Source of the DNA: Candidatus Eisenbacteria bacterium
GTDB lineage: Bacteria; Eisenbacteria; RBG-16-71-46; JAFGJU01
DNA: 64,000 bases
Assembly: GCA_026388185.1 (NCBI GenBank)
Contig: JAPLKG010000006.1
Span: 3,625-67,624, forward strand
Direction: 5' to 3'
The first letter of the stretch is position 1; every line of letters starts with the position of its first letter. Shown piece by piece: positions 9,688 through 18,212 of the stretch. The position numbers and the translations under genes are program-made. The notes below the pieces were generated by a model, which was not told the DNA's origin, did no database searches, and saw only the letters and a program-made list of their open reading frames with translations.

Positions 9688-9916
9688 GGCGCGTCCATGT
9701 CTTTCTACGTGCTAACGGCTTGTCTTTGAAGCAGTTCACGCCAAGCCCGCCGGCGTAAACGGCCATCCACCGCTGGGGCAAATTTCCCGGAGCCCTCAAC
9801 TTGCCCTTTGGCGTCGTCTTCGATCGACACTCTCTGTTAGCCTCAAATCCCTCGATTCGAGTCTGCACAGCTCTCTAATCTTCTGAGTTTCAGCGCGTTA
9901 CGGTGGCGACCTTCGT

Positions 9917-9943
9917 GGGTGATTTTCCGCGGGTGATTTTTCC
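9917..9943. repeat. tandem repeat upstream of the sigma-54 promoter
   Basis: GGGTGATTTTCC (9917-9928) recurs as GGGTGATTTTTCC (9931-9943). The pair lies about 25 bases upstream of the -24 element. It could be an activator or IHF/HU-type site; the function is inferred only from position. Confidence 0.35.
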
Positions 9944-9968
9944 CACACGCTCCTTCCGGCCCGGAACG

Positions 9969-9983
9969 TGGCACGTGGCTTGC
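9969..9983 (+). promoter_or_regulatory. sigma-54 (-24/-12) promoter
   Basis: TGGCACGTGGCTTGC matches the RpoN consensus: GG and GC are exactly 10 bases apart, and both TGGCACG and TTGC are intact. The start would be near 9995. It fires toward the exported metallopeptidase gene. The window encodes two sigma-54-dependent activators (13566-15026 and 27533-30625) that could act here. Confidence 0.75.
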
Positions 9984-10321
9984 GACAGCTAGTGGGTGAG
10001 GAATCGCAGAACCCTTTGGTTGTCTCTTGGTTTTGTTTCAGTATTGTCGGGCAGGGTTGATTTGAGATGATAAGAGAAGACAGAAATAGATTCACAGGAT
10101 TCGCAGCCAGTCCGATCAATTGGAGATCCCACCAGAGCACAGGCGGCAATTGGCCGAGCCGTTTGTCAGATCGACGAGGCCTTCAGGGCGCAAGCGCCGT
10201 GAGCGAGGACCAGCACTGTTTGGGAGTCCGACACGCAGGAAGCCTTTCACACTTCCTCAGCCGTGCACCAGTTGTGTGCCGGGCTCTCCCCGCAGTGCGA
10301 TTGGGCTGCCGCCCGCGCGCA

Positions 10322-11416
10322 ATGGCTTTCCTTTTGCCCTCGCTCCTCTCGTTGCCCTTCGCGTTTGTTCTTTGCCTCGCGTTGATGCTCGGCTCTTGTC
10401 CTTCGCTTGTCGCGTCCGCCGAGGCGTCGCCGGTTCTCCACGACGTCCAGGATGTTCTCGCACACTACACCGGGCAGCTCGACGGCAAGCTTTATTTCAG
10501 CTCGCCTCAGGGTCAGAGCTGGGAGTTCATCACTGACATCAGCGATTCTGAAATAACGAACAAGGGTGACGGTTCGTTTCACCCTTTCAGCAGCGATTTG
10601 GTCGAGAAGGCCCTCGCTCAAGTTTCGTACTCGCTGGACGAGATTCCGTTCGACGTTTTCATCCTGCCTTATCCGAGAAGGGGAGTCGTTGAGTCTTCGG
10701 CAAGCTCGGGTGCAATGTTTCTTTCTCCGGGCGTCCTCAATTGCTCTGCGGAGCTCGTCCATTTTACGGTCACCCACGAGATGGGTCACATAGTTCACAG
10801 ACACTTCATGCCTGACGAAAGCGGTGAACTGTGGCAAGAATATCGCGATCTCCGCCGGATTAACGATGCGTCTGTCTACAATGCAGACGCGATTCACAAG
10901 AATCGTCCGCACGAGATCTTTGCAGAGGACTTCCGTTTCCTGTTTGGAAGCGCCCTCGCGAATTACAGTGGAACCATAGAGAACGGCAACCTTCCTCTTC
11001 CGACAGAGGTTGCCGGCTTGAGAGACTTCATGCTTTCGTTGGTTGGTGGAAACGTCGGGACTGGTGGGGGAGTCGCCTCCCTCGCTCTCAATAGTTTTCC
11101 GAATCCCTTCAATCCCGTCCTCAACGTGAGTTTCAGCGTCGGCCTTCCGTCTACTGAACTGCCGCAGAGTCTGGCGGGGGTGGCGACGTCTTCCGCGGGG
11201 TCGAGCGCGTCACCGCAGCGCCTGATCTTGAGGATATATGACGTGGGCGGCAGGCTCGTACGAACGCTTCTGGACGAGGGACTCTCGCCGGGAAGCTATT
11301 CCGCATTCTGGGCCGGCACCGATGAGCAAGGGAATTCAGTTTCGTCTGGAGTCTATTTCCTGAGGCTCGAGGCCGGTCAGCAGGCCGTCACGAAGAAAGT
11401 CATCCTCTCGCGCTAG
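10322..11416 (+). CDS. exported zinc metallopeptidase with FlgD-like C-terminal domain
   Basis: The 364-residue product begins with a long hydrophobic signal sequence (residues 1-33); LMLGSC could also be a lipobox. The zinc site HEMGH lies at 152-156 in THEMGHIVHRH, and HEIFAEDF downstream may supply the third ligand. Residues about 275-364 form a FlgD-type Ig-like domain starting at NSFPNPFNP and ending GVYFLRLEAGQQAVTKKVIL, a C-terminal module common in secreted proteins of FCB-type candidate phyla, where it is linked to surface sorting. The frame is open from 10067, but the signal sequence favours ATG 10322 although no clear ribosome site precedes it. A sigma-54 promoter lies upstream. 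Substrate unknown. Confidence 0.75.
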   Translation: MAFLLPSLLSLPFAFVLCLALMLGSCPSLVASAEASPVLHDVQDVLAHYTGQLDGKLYFSSPQGQSWEFITDISDSEITNKGDGSFHPFSSDLVEKALAQVSYSLDEIPFDVFILPYPRRGVVESSASSGAMFLSPGVLNCSAELVHFTVTHEMGHIVHRHFMPDESGELWQEYRDLRRINDASVYNADAIHKNRPHEIFAEDFRFLFGSALANYSGTIENGNLPLPTEVAGLRDFMLSLVGGNVGTGGGVASLALNSFPNPFNPVLNVSFSVGLPSTELPQSLAGVATSSAGSSASPQRLILRIYDVGGRLVRTLLDEGLSPGSYSAFWAGTDEQGNSVSSGVYFLRLEAGQQAVTKKVILSR

Positions 11417-12078
11417 TCAGCGAGCTTTTCAGCCGAAGTGAGATCGGCCAGCAGGAAAGGCTGGCTTCTTGCGGAGACCGCTTCGTCACCGAACCCCGAG
11501 AGTCCCACGATCACGTCGAAAAGATAGCCGGGCACCGCGGTGATTCCTCTTCTTCCCTCGGGCTTTCCGTCGCTCAACCACGACTCAACCTGATCAATGT
11601 CCTCGGCCGAGACCGGTCTCATGGTTGCCTTGATTACGACGTAGTGAGTGGCAGTCGGGTCGATCGCATCGACGCTTCCGGCCTTCGCCATGGCATGAAC
11701 GCAGAGGGAGCGTTCCACGTGCCCGATGTCAAGAAGGGAGGCGCTGCTGCCGTTCTTGGTCTGTATGCGGTAGCCGTCCTCCCACGGATCGTATCTTATC
11801 TTGTAGGAGAGAGTGTTGACTTGCGTGAGTTTGTCCATCCACAGTCTTCTCTTTTTCCAGAGCTGAATTTCGTAGGTCAGTGTTGCCGGCAGGCCGCGCG
11901 TCAGGGTCTCCACCATCCGTGTCGAGAAAAAACCTTGGGCGTTGAAAGTCACCGTGAGAAATCCGGAGTCTTTCTGGAGTTTCTCTACGACCAGAGTCGG
12001 TCCGGGCGCAGAGAAACAGATCGAGCCGGCGAAGCTTAGCGCGAGGGCGAGAAAAATAGAGAGTCTCATAGAAGTCAC
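11413..12078 (-). CDS. DUF4390 domain-containing exported protein
   Basis: The product of about 221 residues has a signal peptide (MRLSIFLALALSFAGSICFS) and then a beta-rich domain (LVVEKLQKDSGFLTVTFNAQ, TLTYEIQLWKKRRLWMDK) characteristic of DUF4390. GTG 12078 has a GAAGG ribosome site; ATG 12069 three codons in is an alternative. It is the last gene of a minus-strand operon with an NtrY/NtrX-like pair; DUF4390 genes beside ntrYX are also known in Betaproteobacteria, so the link is conserved. Its stop overlaps the convergent metallopeptidase stop by four bases. Biochemical role is unknown. Confidence 0.7.
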   Translation of the reverse strand: MTSMRLSIFLALALSFAGSICFSAPGPTLVVEKLQKDSGFLTVTFNAQGFFSTRMVETLTRGLPATLTYEIQLWKKRRLWMDKLTQVNTLSYKIRYDPWEDGYRIQTKNGSSASLLDIGHVERSLCVHAMAKAGSVDAIDPTATHYVVIKATMRPVSAEDIDQVESWLSDGKPEGRRGITAVPGYLFDVIVGLSGFGDEAVSARSQPFLLADLTSAEKLAD

Positions 12079-12173
12079 GGCGCTGCCTTCTTGTTCGCGA
12101 TCCGCTAGAACGTTCGCAGGTCTCCACGTCCCAGAGACCCTGGAACGCTCGTTGCCCACTCCTTCGGGCCGCG

Positions 12174-13526
12174 CTAGAACGTTCGTTCCAACCTGAGCGT
12201 CCAGACCACGTCGGAGCCTTCCTCTCGCGGGCTCTTGGCCGCAAACACCCTCACTCCCTCGCCCAGGCCGACCCCTATTCCGACGTCCAGGTCGAGGCTC
12301 TGGTCCTTCAGGGCGTCGCGGCCGAGCCAGGCCTTGCCGACGTCCGTAATCATAATGAACTGAAATCTCTTCACCACGTCTATCGCATATTCTGCGTTGA
12401 AGAGAATCATGTGATCGCCACGGAACTCTTTGTAGTCGTGAGCGGCCAGCGTGCCGATTCCACCCACGCAGAATTCTTTCTGGAAGGGAAGGGTGCCCGA
12501 CGGCGTGGCGCCGAGCTTCAGTCTGCACGACAGGTATTGACCAGGGTTCAGGTTGAGATAAGTCCTCAGGTCGGCGGCGAGCCTCGTGTATTCCATGCAC
12601 GGTTCGTCCTGGTGACGCCCGCTCTCGTACTCGAGTCTGTGCCAGTGTTCGGTCGGCCCCGCCTGTTCGTCTTGTCTCGAGTCAAGTTCGTATTGCGCGG
12701 CGACGGTCGCCCATTTACCTTCGTCTACGGCCGGATTCTCCCTGAACTGCCTCGAGTGTCTGTAGAAGAGGCCCTTTGATATCGCGTCAACCGAGCCGTA
12801 GGTGTCCTCGGCGTACTGAACCTTGACACTGTTCCAGCGTGAGAATCTCTGCTTGACGAAGACCGCGGCTCCCTCCCGCTCGAAGTAATCTCTGTAGTCC
12901 TTCTTCAAGAACAGGGACGAGAGGGAATTCTCGACGTCTCCCGTCAGCTCTTTGTCGAAGCTGTCGGTGACGAGATAAACTGACGCGCCGAAGGAGAAGC
13001 TCTTCGGCGAAAAGAGCGGTTGTTCGAAATCGAGTTTGTATCGCCACTTCTTGCTTGCAAATGCGTAGCCTTCGAGCAAGTGGATTCGCGGGTAGAGTCT
13101 TTCCGGATCGCTGAATTCCTCGTTCATGAAGAGCGACAGACCGTCCACCCTGTCGTAGGACAGCGATGGGCTCACGGAGAACTCTCCTTCAGTGTCTTTC
13201 TTGTCCAAGGATAATTCTTTGAGGTTCTTGCCGAAGCGAATCTCGATGTTGGGTCCTTCCTTGAGTTGAACTTCCTCTTCCGCTTTCTGTTCGGCCTCCG
13301 GCGCTACAAGGTCGGGAACGTATATTGTGTCGATCCCGGCGGCCTCCGAGGGAACTTCTGTGTCAGCCGCGACAGCGATGGCAGACAGCGCGTCGGCCCC
13401 GCCCCGTGATTGGAGGGCTGACTCAGAACGATCAGCCGCGACAGCGATGGTGCCGGCACTCATCGCAATTGCAAACGTGACGGCGGCCACAATTGCAGAA
13501 GCAGGGCAACGTAGCAATTGCTTCAT
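12174..13526 (-). CDS. outer-membrane surface antigen (Omp85/BamA-like barrel)
   Basis: The 450-residue protein has a signal peptide (residues about 1-31), an acidic Ala/Glu-rich linker, and then alternating beta strands that end in the C-terminal pattern VVWTLRLERTF, with a terminal Phe as recognised by the BAM machinery. CVGGIGTLAAHDYKEFRGDH resembles the barrel-lining loop region of bacterial surface antigen (Omp85) proteins. No POTRA domains are evident, so it is a reduced form. ATG 13526 follows GGAGGTG; GTG 13535 is an alternative. It lies 40 bases after the response regulator gene in the same operon. Transport or structural role is inferred from fold only. Confidence 0.65.
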   Translation of the reverse strand: MKQLLRCPASAIVAAVTFAIAMSAGTIAVAADRSESALQSRGGADALSAIAVAADTEVPSEAAGIDTIYVPDLVAPEAEQKAEEEVQLKEGPNIEIRFGKNLKELSLDKKDTEGEFSVSPSLSYDRVDGLSLFMNEEFSDPERLYPRIHLLEGYAFASKKWRYKLDFEQPLFSPKSFSFGASVYLVTDSFDKELTGDVENSLSSLFLKKDYRDYFEREGAAVFVKQRFSRWNSVKVQYAEDTYGSVDAISKGLFYRHSRQFRENPAVDEGKWATVAAQYELDSRQDEQAGPTEHWHRLEYESGRHQDEPCMEYTRLAADLRTYLNLNPGQYLSCRLKLGATPSGTLPFQKEFCVGGIGTLAAHDYKEFRGDHMILFNAEYAIDVVKRFQFIMITDVGKAWLGRDALKDQSLDLDVGIGVGLGEGVRVFAAKSPREEGSDVVWTLRLERTF

Positions 13527-13565
13527 GTGTTTCACCTCCGCGCGGCAAAGCTAAGGACGGTCGCT

Positions 13566-15026
13566 TCAGTCGTCTGCGATCCTCTTTTCTATGCCCAGTC
13601 TCTTCATCTTCTTGTGGAGCGTGACTCTGTCTATTCCGAGCGTTCTTGCAGCTTCGCTCACGTTCCACGAGGTTCGTTTGAGGGCGCTTCGTATTGCCTG
13701 TTCCTCGGCAGTCGCGAGAGACGCCCTCAAGTCCCGCTGTTCCCCAGCCGCGTGCAAATCCGCAAGCGACCCGCTCGCACGCGGCGCGGCCGGGCTCGCG
13801 GGGTGAGTTCGCGCGCTCGCATTCCGCCCCAGGTTCTCCGTCAAGTCGGGGCAACGTGCGAGGAATTCCTCCCGCGTGATGAGGGACTGGTCGCTCATGA
13901 TGACTATTCTTTCCATGAGGTTCTTGAGCTGCCTCACGTTTCCCGGCCAGGGGTACTCCTTGAGAAGTTCAAGGGCGTCCGGCGCGAGCTTCTTCTCTTC
14001 CTTTGTGTTCTCGAGCGAGGACTTGCGGAGAAAGTGCTGCGCAAGAAGCAGTACGTCGTTTCCTCTTTCCCTGAGCGCAGGGACTTCGAGCATCAAGACG
14101 TTGAGTCTGTGGTAGAGATCTTCCCTGAAGCTGCCACGCCGGATTTCCTCTTTCAAGTCGCGATTCGTGGCCGCGATTATCCTCACGTCGAACTTGATCG
14201 TCTTTGTGCCGCCGACTCTCTCGAACTCGGCGAATTCGGCCGCCCTCAAGAACTTGGCTTGAGCCTCCAGCGACATGTCGGCCACTTCGTCCATGAAGAG
14301 CGTGCCGCCGTCCGCGAGTTCGAGCTTTCCCTTCTTCGACTGCATCGCGCCGGTGAAGGCCCCCTTCTCGAAACCGAAAAGCTCGCTCTCGACCAGGTCC
14401 TTCGGAATGGCGGCGCAGTTGATCTTGACGAAAGGAAAATCCCTCCTCGCACTCAACTCGTGTATGGCTCTCGCCACGAGTTCCTTGCCGGAGCCGTTTT
14501 CGCCCGTGACGAGCACCTTGCTCTCCGAAGCGGCGACCTTGCGGAGTTCTTGCCCGAGTCTCTGCATCGGCTCGCTCTCGCCGATCATCGTGAAGTCTTC
14601 GCGCTCCGCCCTCAGCAGTTCGTCGCGATGCGCTCTTATTCTGGCGGCTTCCAGGGCGTTCCTGATGGAGACGATGAGTCTCTCCGGCGCGAGAGGTTTC
14701 TCGAAGAAGTCGTAGGCGCCGAGCTTGAGCGCGGTGAAGGCGGTTTCGTAGCTTCCCTGGCCGGTCATTACGATTGCGGGTAGTTCAGGAAATTCTGGCC
14801 CCACGGTTTTCAAGAATTCGAGTCCGCTCATGCCGGGTAGGAAGACGTCGACGATCGCGAGGTTCACGTTGTTTTGCCGGAGCGAACGGAGGCCGGCCTC
14901 GGCGCTCGATTCCGTGAGGACGGCGAAACCTTCGTCCTCGAGCATCCCTCGAAGCGAGCGTAGAATTTCCGCCTCGTCATCCACTATGAGAATCACGTCT
15001 TTTCTTTTGTCTTGGTGCTTGTCCAC
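13566..15026 (-). CDS. sigma-54-dependent response regulator (NtrC/NtrX family)
   Basis: The 486-residue protein has a receiver domain (residues about 10-125; phospho-acceptor Asp in LAIVDVFLPG), a sigma-54 AAA+ domain (about 150-385) with Walker A GENGSGKE, an intact GAFTGA loop and Walker B GGTLFMDEV, and a Fis-type helix-turn-helix at the C-terminus (WNVSEAARTLGIDRVTLHKK). All parts needed to open sigma-54 promoters are present. A flexible Ala/Ser/Arg-rich linker joins AAA+ and DNA-binding parts. The kinase two genes upstream in the same operon is its likely partner. The outer-membrane and DUF4390 genes follow directly, suggesting envelope-related output. Confidence 0.95.
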   Translation of the reverse strand: MDKHQDKRKDVILIVDDEAEILRSLRGMLEDEGFAVLTESSAEAGLRSLRQNNVNLAIVDVFLPGMSGLEFLKTVGPEFPELPAIVMTGQGSYETAFTALKLGAYDFFEKPLAPERLIVSIRNALEAARIRAHRDELLRAEREDFTMIGESEPMQRLGQELRKVAASESKVLVTGENGSGKELVARAIHELSARRDFPFVKINCAAIPKDLVESELFGFEKGAFTGAMQSKKGKLELADGGTLFMDEVADMSLEAQAKFLRAAEFAEFERVGGTKTIKFDVRIIAATNRDLKEEIRRGSFREDLYHRLNVLMLEVPALRERGNDVLLLAQHFLRKSSLENTKEEKKLAPDALELLKEYPWPGNVRQLKNLMERIVIMSDQSLITREEFLARCPDLTENLGRNASARTHPASPAAPRASGSLADLHAAGEQRDLRASLATAEEQAIRSALKRTSWNVSEAARTLGIDRVTLHKKMKRLGIEKRIADD

Positions 15027-15198
15027 CTTCAGAGCCTCAGTTCTCTGCCGGGCAGGTGAAGTTGAGTTTCCTGCCCGCGCCGGACCACGCGTAGTGCTTC
15101 AAACGGGCATCGACTGCCGCCCGTTCTGCCAACGACCAGTGACGGAGAAAACCACAAAGTGCCGCGTCTTGGCTATTGTACCGAAAGTAGAGCAGCCG

Positions 15199-16302
15199 TC
15201 AAGGGGTGGAGTCTGATACCACGGCTGGCGAGGCGGAGGTCGCGCCGGGCCTGTCAATGATCTTGTCGGAGAGAGACTCGTCGCAGACCCTGCGGACGTA
15301 GACCGTCCGGACTTCGGGGTAAGCAAAGAACACCTGGTCGGCAAGAAACAGATTCTCTCTTTCCATGAGGCTCGTCACGCGCGGTTCTTTGCACCTCGAA
15401 GCAAGCGCCACTCCATCGATTTGTTTCCCGGTGGCAGTGGCGTACTCCAGATAGACGAGAGGACCGTCTTTCTCCATTCCGACTACTCTCGAGAGGAGTC
15501 CTGGTGACGAGTTCTCGGTCGCCGCGAGCCGAGGGACGAGCATCATTTTCATGGAAGAATCCAGTATTTGCTTCAGCGAGCCCGTTATCGACAAGGCCGT
15601 GAGGTCGAGAGTTTTTCTCAGCACTTCCGGGCCTTCAGGCCAAGTGTTGGCGCCGAGCGCGAGGTAGAAGACTTTCATCCTGTGGTTAATTCCCAGTAGA
15701 AGAGAAGGTCCCTCGTCACCCAGGATGCTCACGTCCTCCATGCTTCCTTGCCAGGCGGAAGGGCAAAGCCAGAGCTTGTAGAACGGATGGTAGTCAAAGC
15801 CGTTGGGATGATGGACGACCACCGAGCCGTCTTCGATTCTTATCAGGACTGCCTCCGACGGACCCGTCCATTTTCGGGGGACCTGTCTGCGCTTTATGCT
15901 TGCCACGCTCCATGTCTGCGGAAGAACCTTCTCGAGCGAAGCCACTATCTCCTCGAGTCCGAAGTCGATTGCAGATAGTTGGGACACTCGAGGCGATTGG
16001 CCTGAGGCTAGAGGAGGGGCAGAGGCAGAGGTAACGAGGAGAGGGGCGTCGGAGTCTTCAACAATGGAACTAGGGTCGGGAGCCGCGGTCGGGCTCGAGA
16101 CGGAACTAGGGTCGGGAGAAGGCGCGACCTCAGCCGGAAGCTCATTCGCGAGAGCCCAGGCGACAAGCGAAAGCACCAGGATTGACGAACCTGTCAGAAG
16201 GAGGCAGAGTTTCTTGAGGCCCATTCTACGATGCAACTCCATTGGTCCGAATTGTCTCGGGCCGTCCGCCGCCCGATGTCGTCTGGAAGAGTCCGACGTC
16301 AT
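15199..16302 (-). CDS. uncharacterised exported protein between kinase and regulator
   Basis: I do not recognise a family. The 367-residue frame has a hydrophobic signal or anchor at about residues 29-52 (start may be Met 21 or Met 27 rather than residue 1), a Pro/Ser/Asp-rich linker to about 110, and a globular domain to the end. Its ATG overlaps the kinase stop by four bases (ATGA), so the two are translated together. The position between a membrane kinase and its regulator suggests a periplasmic accessory that senses or modulates the signal; this is inference from context only. Confidence 0.6.
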   Translation of the reverse strand: MTSDSSRRHRAADGPRQFGPMELHRRMGLKKLCLLLTGSSILVLSLVAWALANELPAEVAPSPDPSSVSSPTAAPDPSSIVEDSDAPLLVTSASAPPLASGQSPRVSQLSAIDFGLEEIVASLEKVLPQTWSVASIKRRQVPRKWTGPSEAVLIRIEDGSVVVHHPNGFDYHPFYKLWLCPSAWQGSMEDVSILGDEGPSLLLGINHRMKVFYLALGANTWPEGPEVLRKTLDLTALSITGSLKQILDSSMKMMLVPRLAATENSSPGLLSRVVGMEKDGPLVYLEYATATGKQIDGVALASRCKEPRVTSLMERENLFLADQVFFAYPEVRTVYVRRVCDESLSDKIIDRPGATSASPAVVSDSTP

Positions 16303-17981
16303 GCCGAGCTCAGTCGCGGAATCTTGCGCTGCGCCGGCAAGACGATTCTCACAAGCGTGCCCCTTGTTTCCTGGCTTTGAATGAAGACCTTTCCGCCGTG
16401 CTGCGAGACGATCTTGCTCACCACTGCAAGGCCCAGGCCCGTTCCTCCCTTCTTAGTCGTGAAGTGAGGCGTCATGACCTTGCCGATGATGGTTTCTGGA
16501 ATCCCGGGACCCGTGTCTCTGAATGCAATCTCTATATATTCTTTGGCTCCCGCGTTTGATGACGCTCCACCATTTGGCGACGCGCAGGAGTTCGAATTTA
16601 CCTCAGACTCGTTTGCCCGTTTGGACGAGATCCAGAGGGTGCCGCCTTCAGGCATTGCCTCCGCCGCGTTCTTGACCACGTTGAGGACAGCCATTCTTAT
16701 CTGCTGAGCGTCGGCAGGAACGGCCGGCAGGGAAGCGTCGAGCGACAAGTCTATCCTGAGAAAAGATGTTCCCTCCTGCGTCGATCGGTAGAGTTCCGCG
16801 ACTTCACTGATGATCCCGTTGACGTCTATCGGAGCGAATACAGGGTCGGGCAGCTTCGCAAAGTCCGAGAACGCCGTCGCGAGTCTCTCCAAAGAACTCA
16901 CCTCTCCGAGTATCGAATCCAGACTGTCTGAAAATCTTCGCCTGTTTTCTTCGTTCAACTGCTCCAGACACGTGTGCAGGCGATGGAGAGAGAGTTTGAT
17001 GGGCGTCAGAGGATTTCTTATTTCGTGCGCTGCGTAGCGGGCGACGTCCTGCCACGCCGCTATTCTCTCCGCGCGGGCAAGTTGTTCCTTGTACGCCCTC
17101 AGATCCCGAGTCATCTGGTTGAAGGAATCCACGAGATACCCTATTTCTCCCCCGGCCTTCACGACCACTTTCTCGTCGAGATCCCCGGCTGCGACCCGTT
17201 TCATTCCTTCGGTGAGCCCGAGGATGGGCTTACTGAGCTGTCGAGCCAGGAACGCGGCGGTAATGAGAGACACGATTGCGGCCACGGCGAAGAGGATCGC
17301 CGCGGTCACCCACACGTACTCCTTCTCCACGCGTCTGTAAATCTCGAGCTGCCCGTAGTGCACCAGTCCGTCCGTCACTTCGCTGACGTTTGCGAAGAAA
17401 TCTTCGCCGAGCCAGTAGCCGATGACGAGGACGACGCCGTCGCTTTTCTCTCCCGCCGTCGCGGTCTGCGCGCTCCCCGCGTCTACGCTGGTCCTGCGCG
17501 CTCCCGCCGCACCAGCCGCGTCCGGGATCCTGACCGGGAGGGCCACGTAGCCGGCTTCGCTGCGCATGGCGTCGTTGCTTTCGACAGCCCGCCTCACGAG
17601 CTCATCCGAGAAAGCTCCCGGCGAGGGCACGGCAGTGTCGGCCACCTGTGCTCTCAGGCGCCACGAGTTGTCCTCTTCTTCGTACACTTGCAGAAAATCA
17701 ACCGCAAGGGGCTCGAGCTCGCCGGCCAGAAGGCGCTCCGCTTCGTTCCATCGTCGAGCCCTGAGAAGCAGCACAAGGCGCGTGTCGCCGGTCAACCGAG
17801 GCGAGAGCGAGCGCAAGTCCGCCTCGTACTTGCTCAAGGATTTCCTCGCAAGCACAAGAGAACTCTCTAGAGCTCTCTTCATACCCGGGCTCTGCCGAGC
17901 GTCTATGCTCTGACTGAGCCTTCTCGAGGCAACGATAGTAAGCCCGAGAAAGGGTAACAGCGAAGTGAGAATGAAGAGCAA
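16299..17981 (-). CDS. sensor histidine kinase (NtrY-like)
   Basis: The 560-residue kinase has an N-terminal membrane span (about 1-18), a large periplasmic sensor region (about 20-240), a second span (about 243-266), a HAMP domain (RQLSKPILGLTEGMKRVAAG), the phospho-accepting His in RYAAHEIRNPLTPIKLSLHR, and an HATPase domain with N-box NVVKNAAEA, DTGPGIP and GGTGLGLAVV. The architecture and the LTPIKLS H-box fit NtrY. The start is uncommon: the frame opens only at TTG 17981, with a stop a short way upstream. It heads the operon; a promoter lies about 130 bases before it. Confidence 0.93.
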   Translation of the reverse strand: MLFILTSLLPFLGLTIVASRRLSQSIDARQSPGMKRALESSLVLARKSLSKYEADLRSLSPRLTGDTRLVLLLRARRWNEAERLLAGELEPLAVDFLQVYEEEDNSWRLRAQVADTAVPSPGAFSDELVRRAVESNDAMRSEAGYVALPVRIPDAAGAAGARRTSVDAGSAQTATAGEKSDGVVLVIGYWLGEDFFANVSEVTDGLVHYGQLEIYRRVEKEYVWVTAAILFAVAAIVSLITAAFLARQLSKPILGLTEGMKRVAAGDLDEKVVVKAGGEIGYLVDSFNQMTRDLRAYKEQLARAERIAAWQDVARYAAHEIRNPLTPIKLSLHRLHTCLEQLNEENRRRFSDSLDSILGEVSSLERLATAFSDFAKLPDPVFAPIDVNGIISEVAELYRSTQEGTSFLRIDLSLDASLPAVPADAQQIRMAVLNVVKNAAEAMPEGGTLWISSKRANESEVNSNSCASPNGGASSNAGAKEYIEIAFRDTGPGIPETIIGKVMTPHFTTKKGGTGLGLAVVSKIVSQHGGKVFIQSQETRGTLVRIVLPAQRKIPRLSSA

Positions 17982-18112
17982 CGTGAGTCTTTCACGAAAA
18001 CTTGGGGGACGTCCGAAGATAGTAGTCTACCTCTCTGAAATCAGAGCCCGGCCTAGGGCAGGCACAAGGCTCTTGGCCCCCGGAATGGTAACCCCTACCC
18101 CGGCGCACTATA

Positions 18113-18142
18113 ATTATACCGCAAGATCGGGGGGTAGTTCAA
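18113..18142 (-). promoter_or_regulatory. promoter of the NtrY/NtrX-like operon
   Basis: On the minus strand TTGAAC (18137-18142) and TATAAT (18113-18118) are 18 bases apart. The leader of about 125 bases contains GGGGTAGGGGTTACCATTCC (18081-18100 region), a partly symmetric block that could bind a regulator. Confidence 0.55.
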
Positions 18143-18212
18143 GAAAAAGATGAAACGGCAGCCTAACTCGTGCCCCAAGGCCGATGTGCGCGGCGGCCGC
18201 GCGTGTGAGGCG

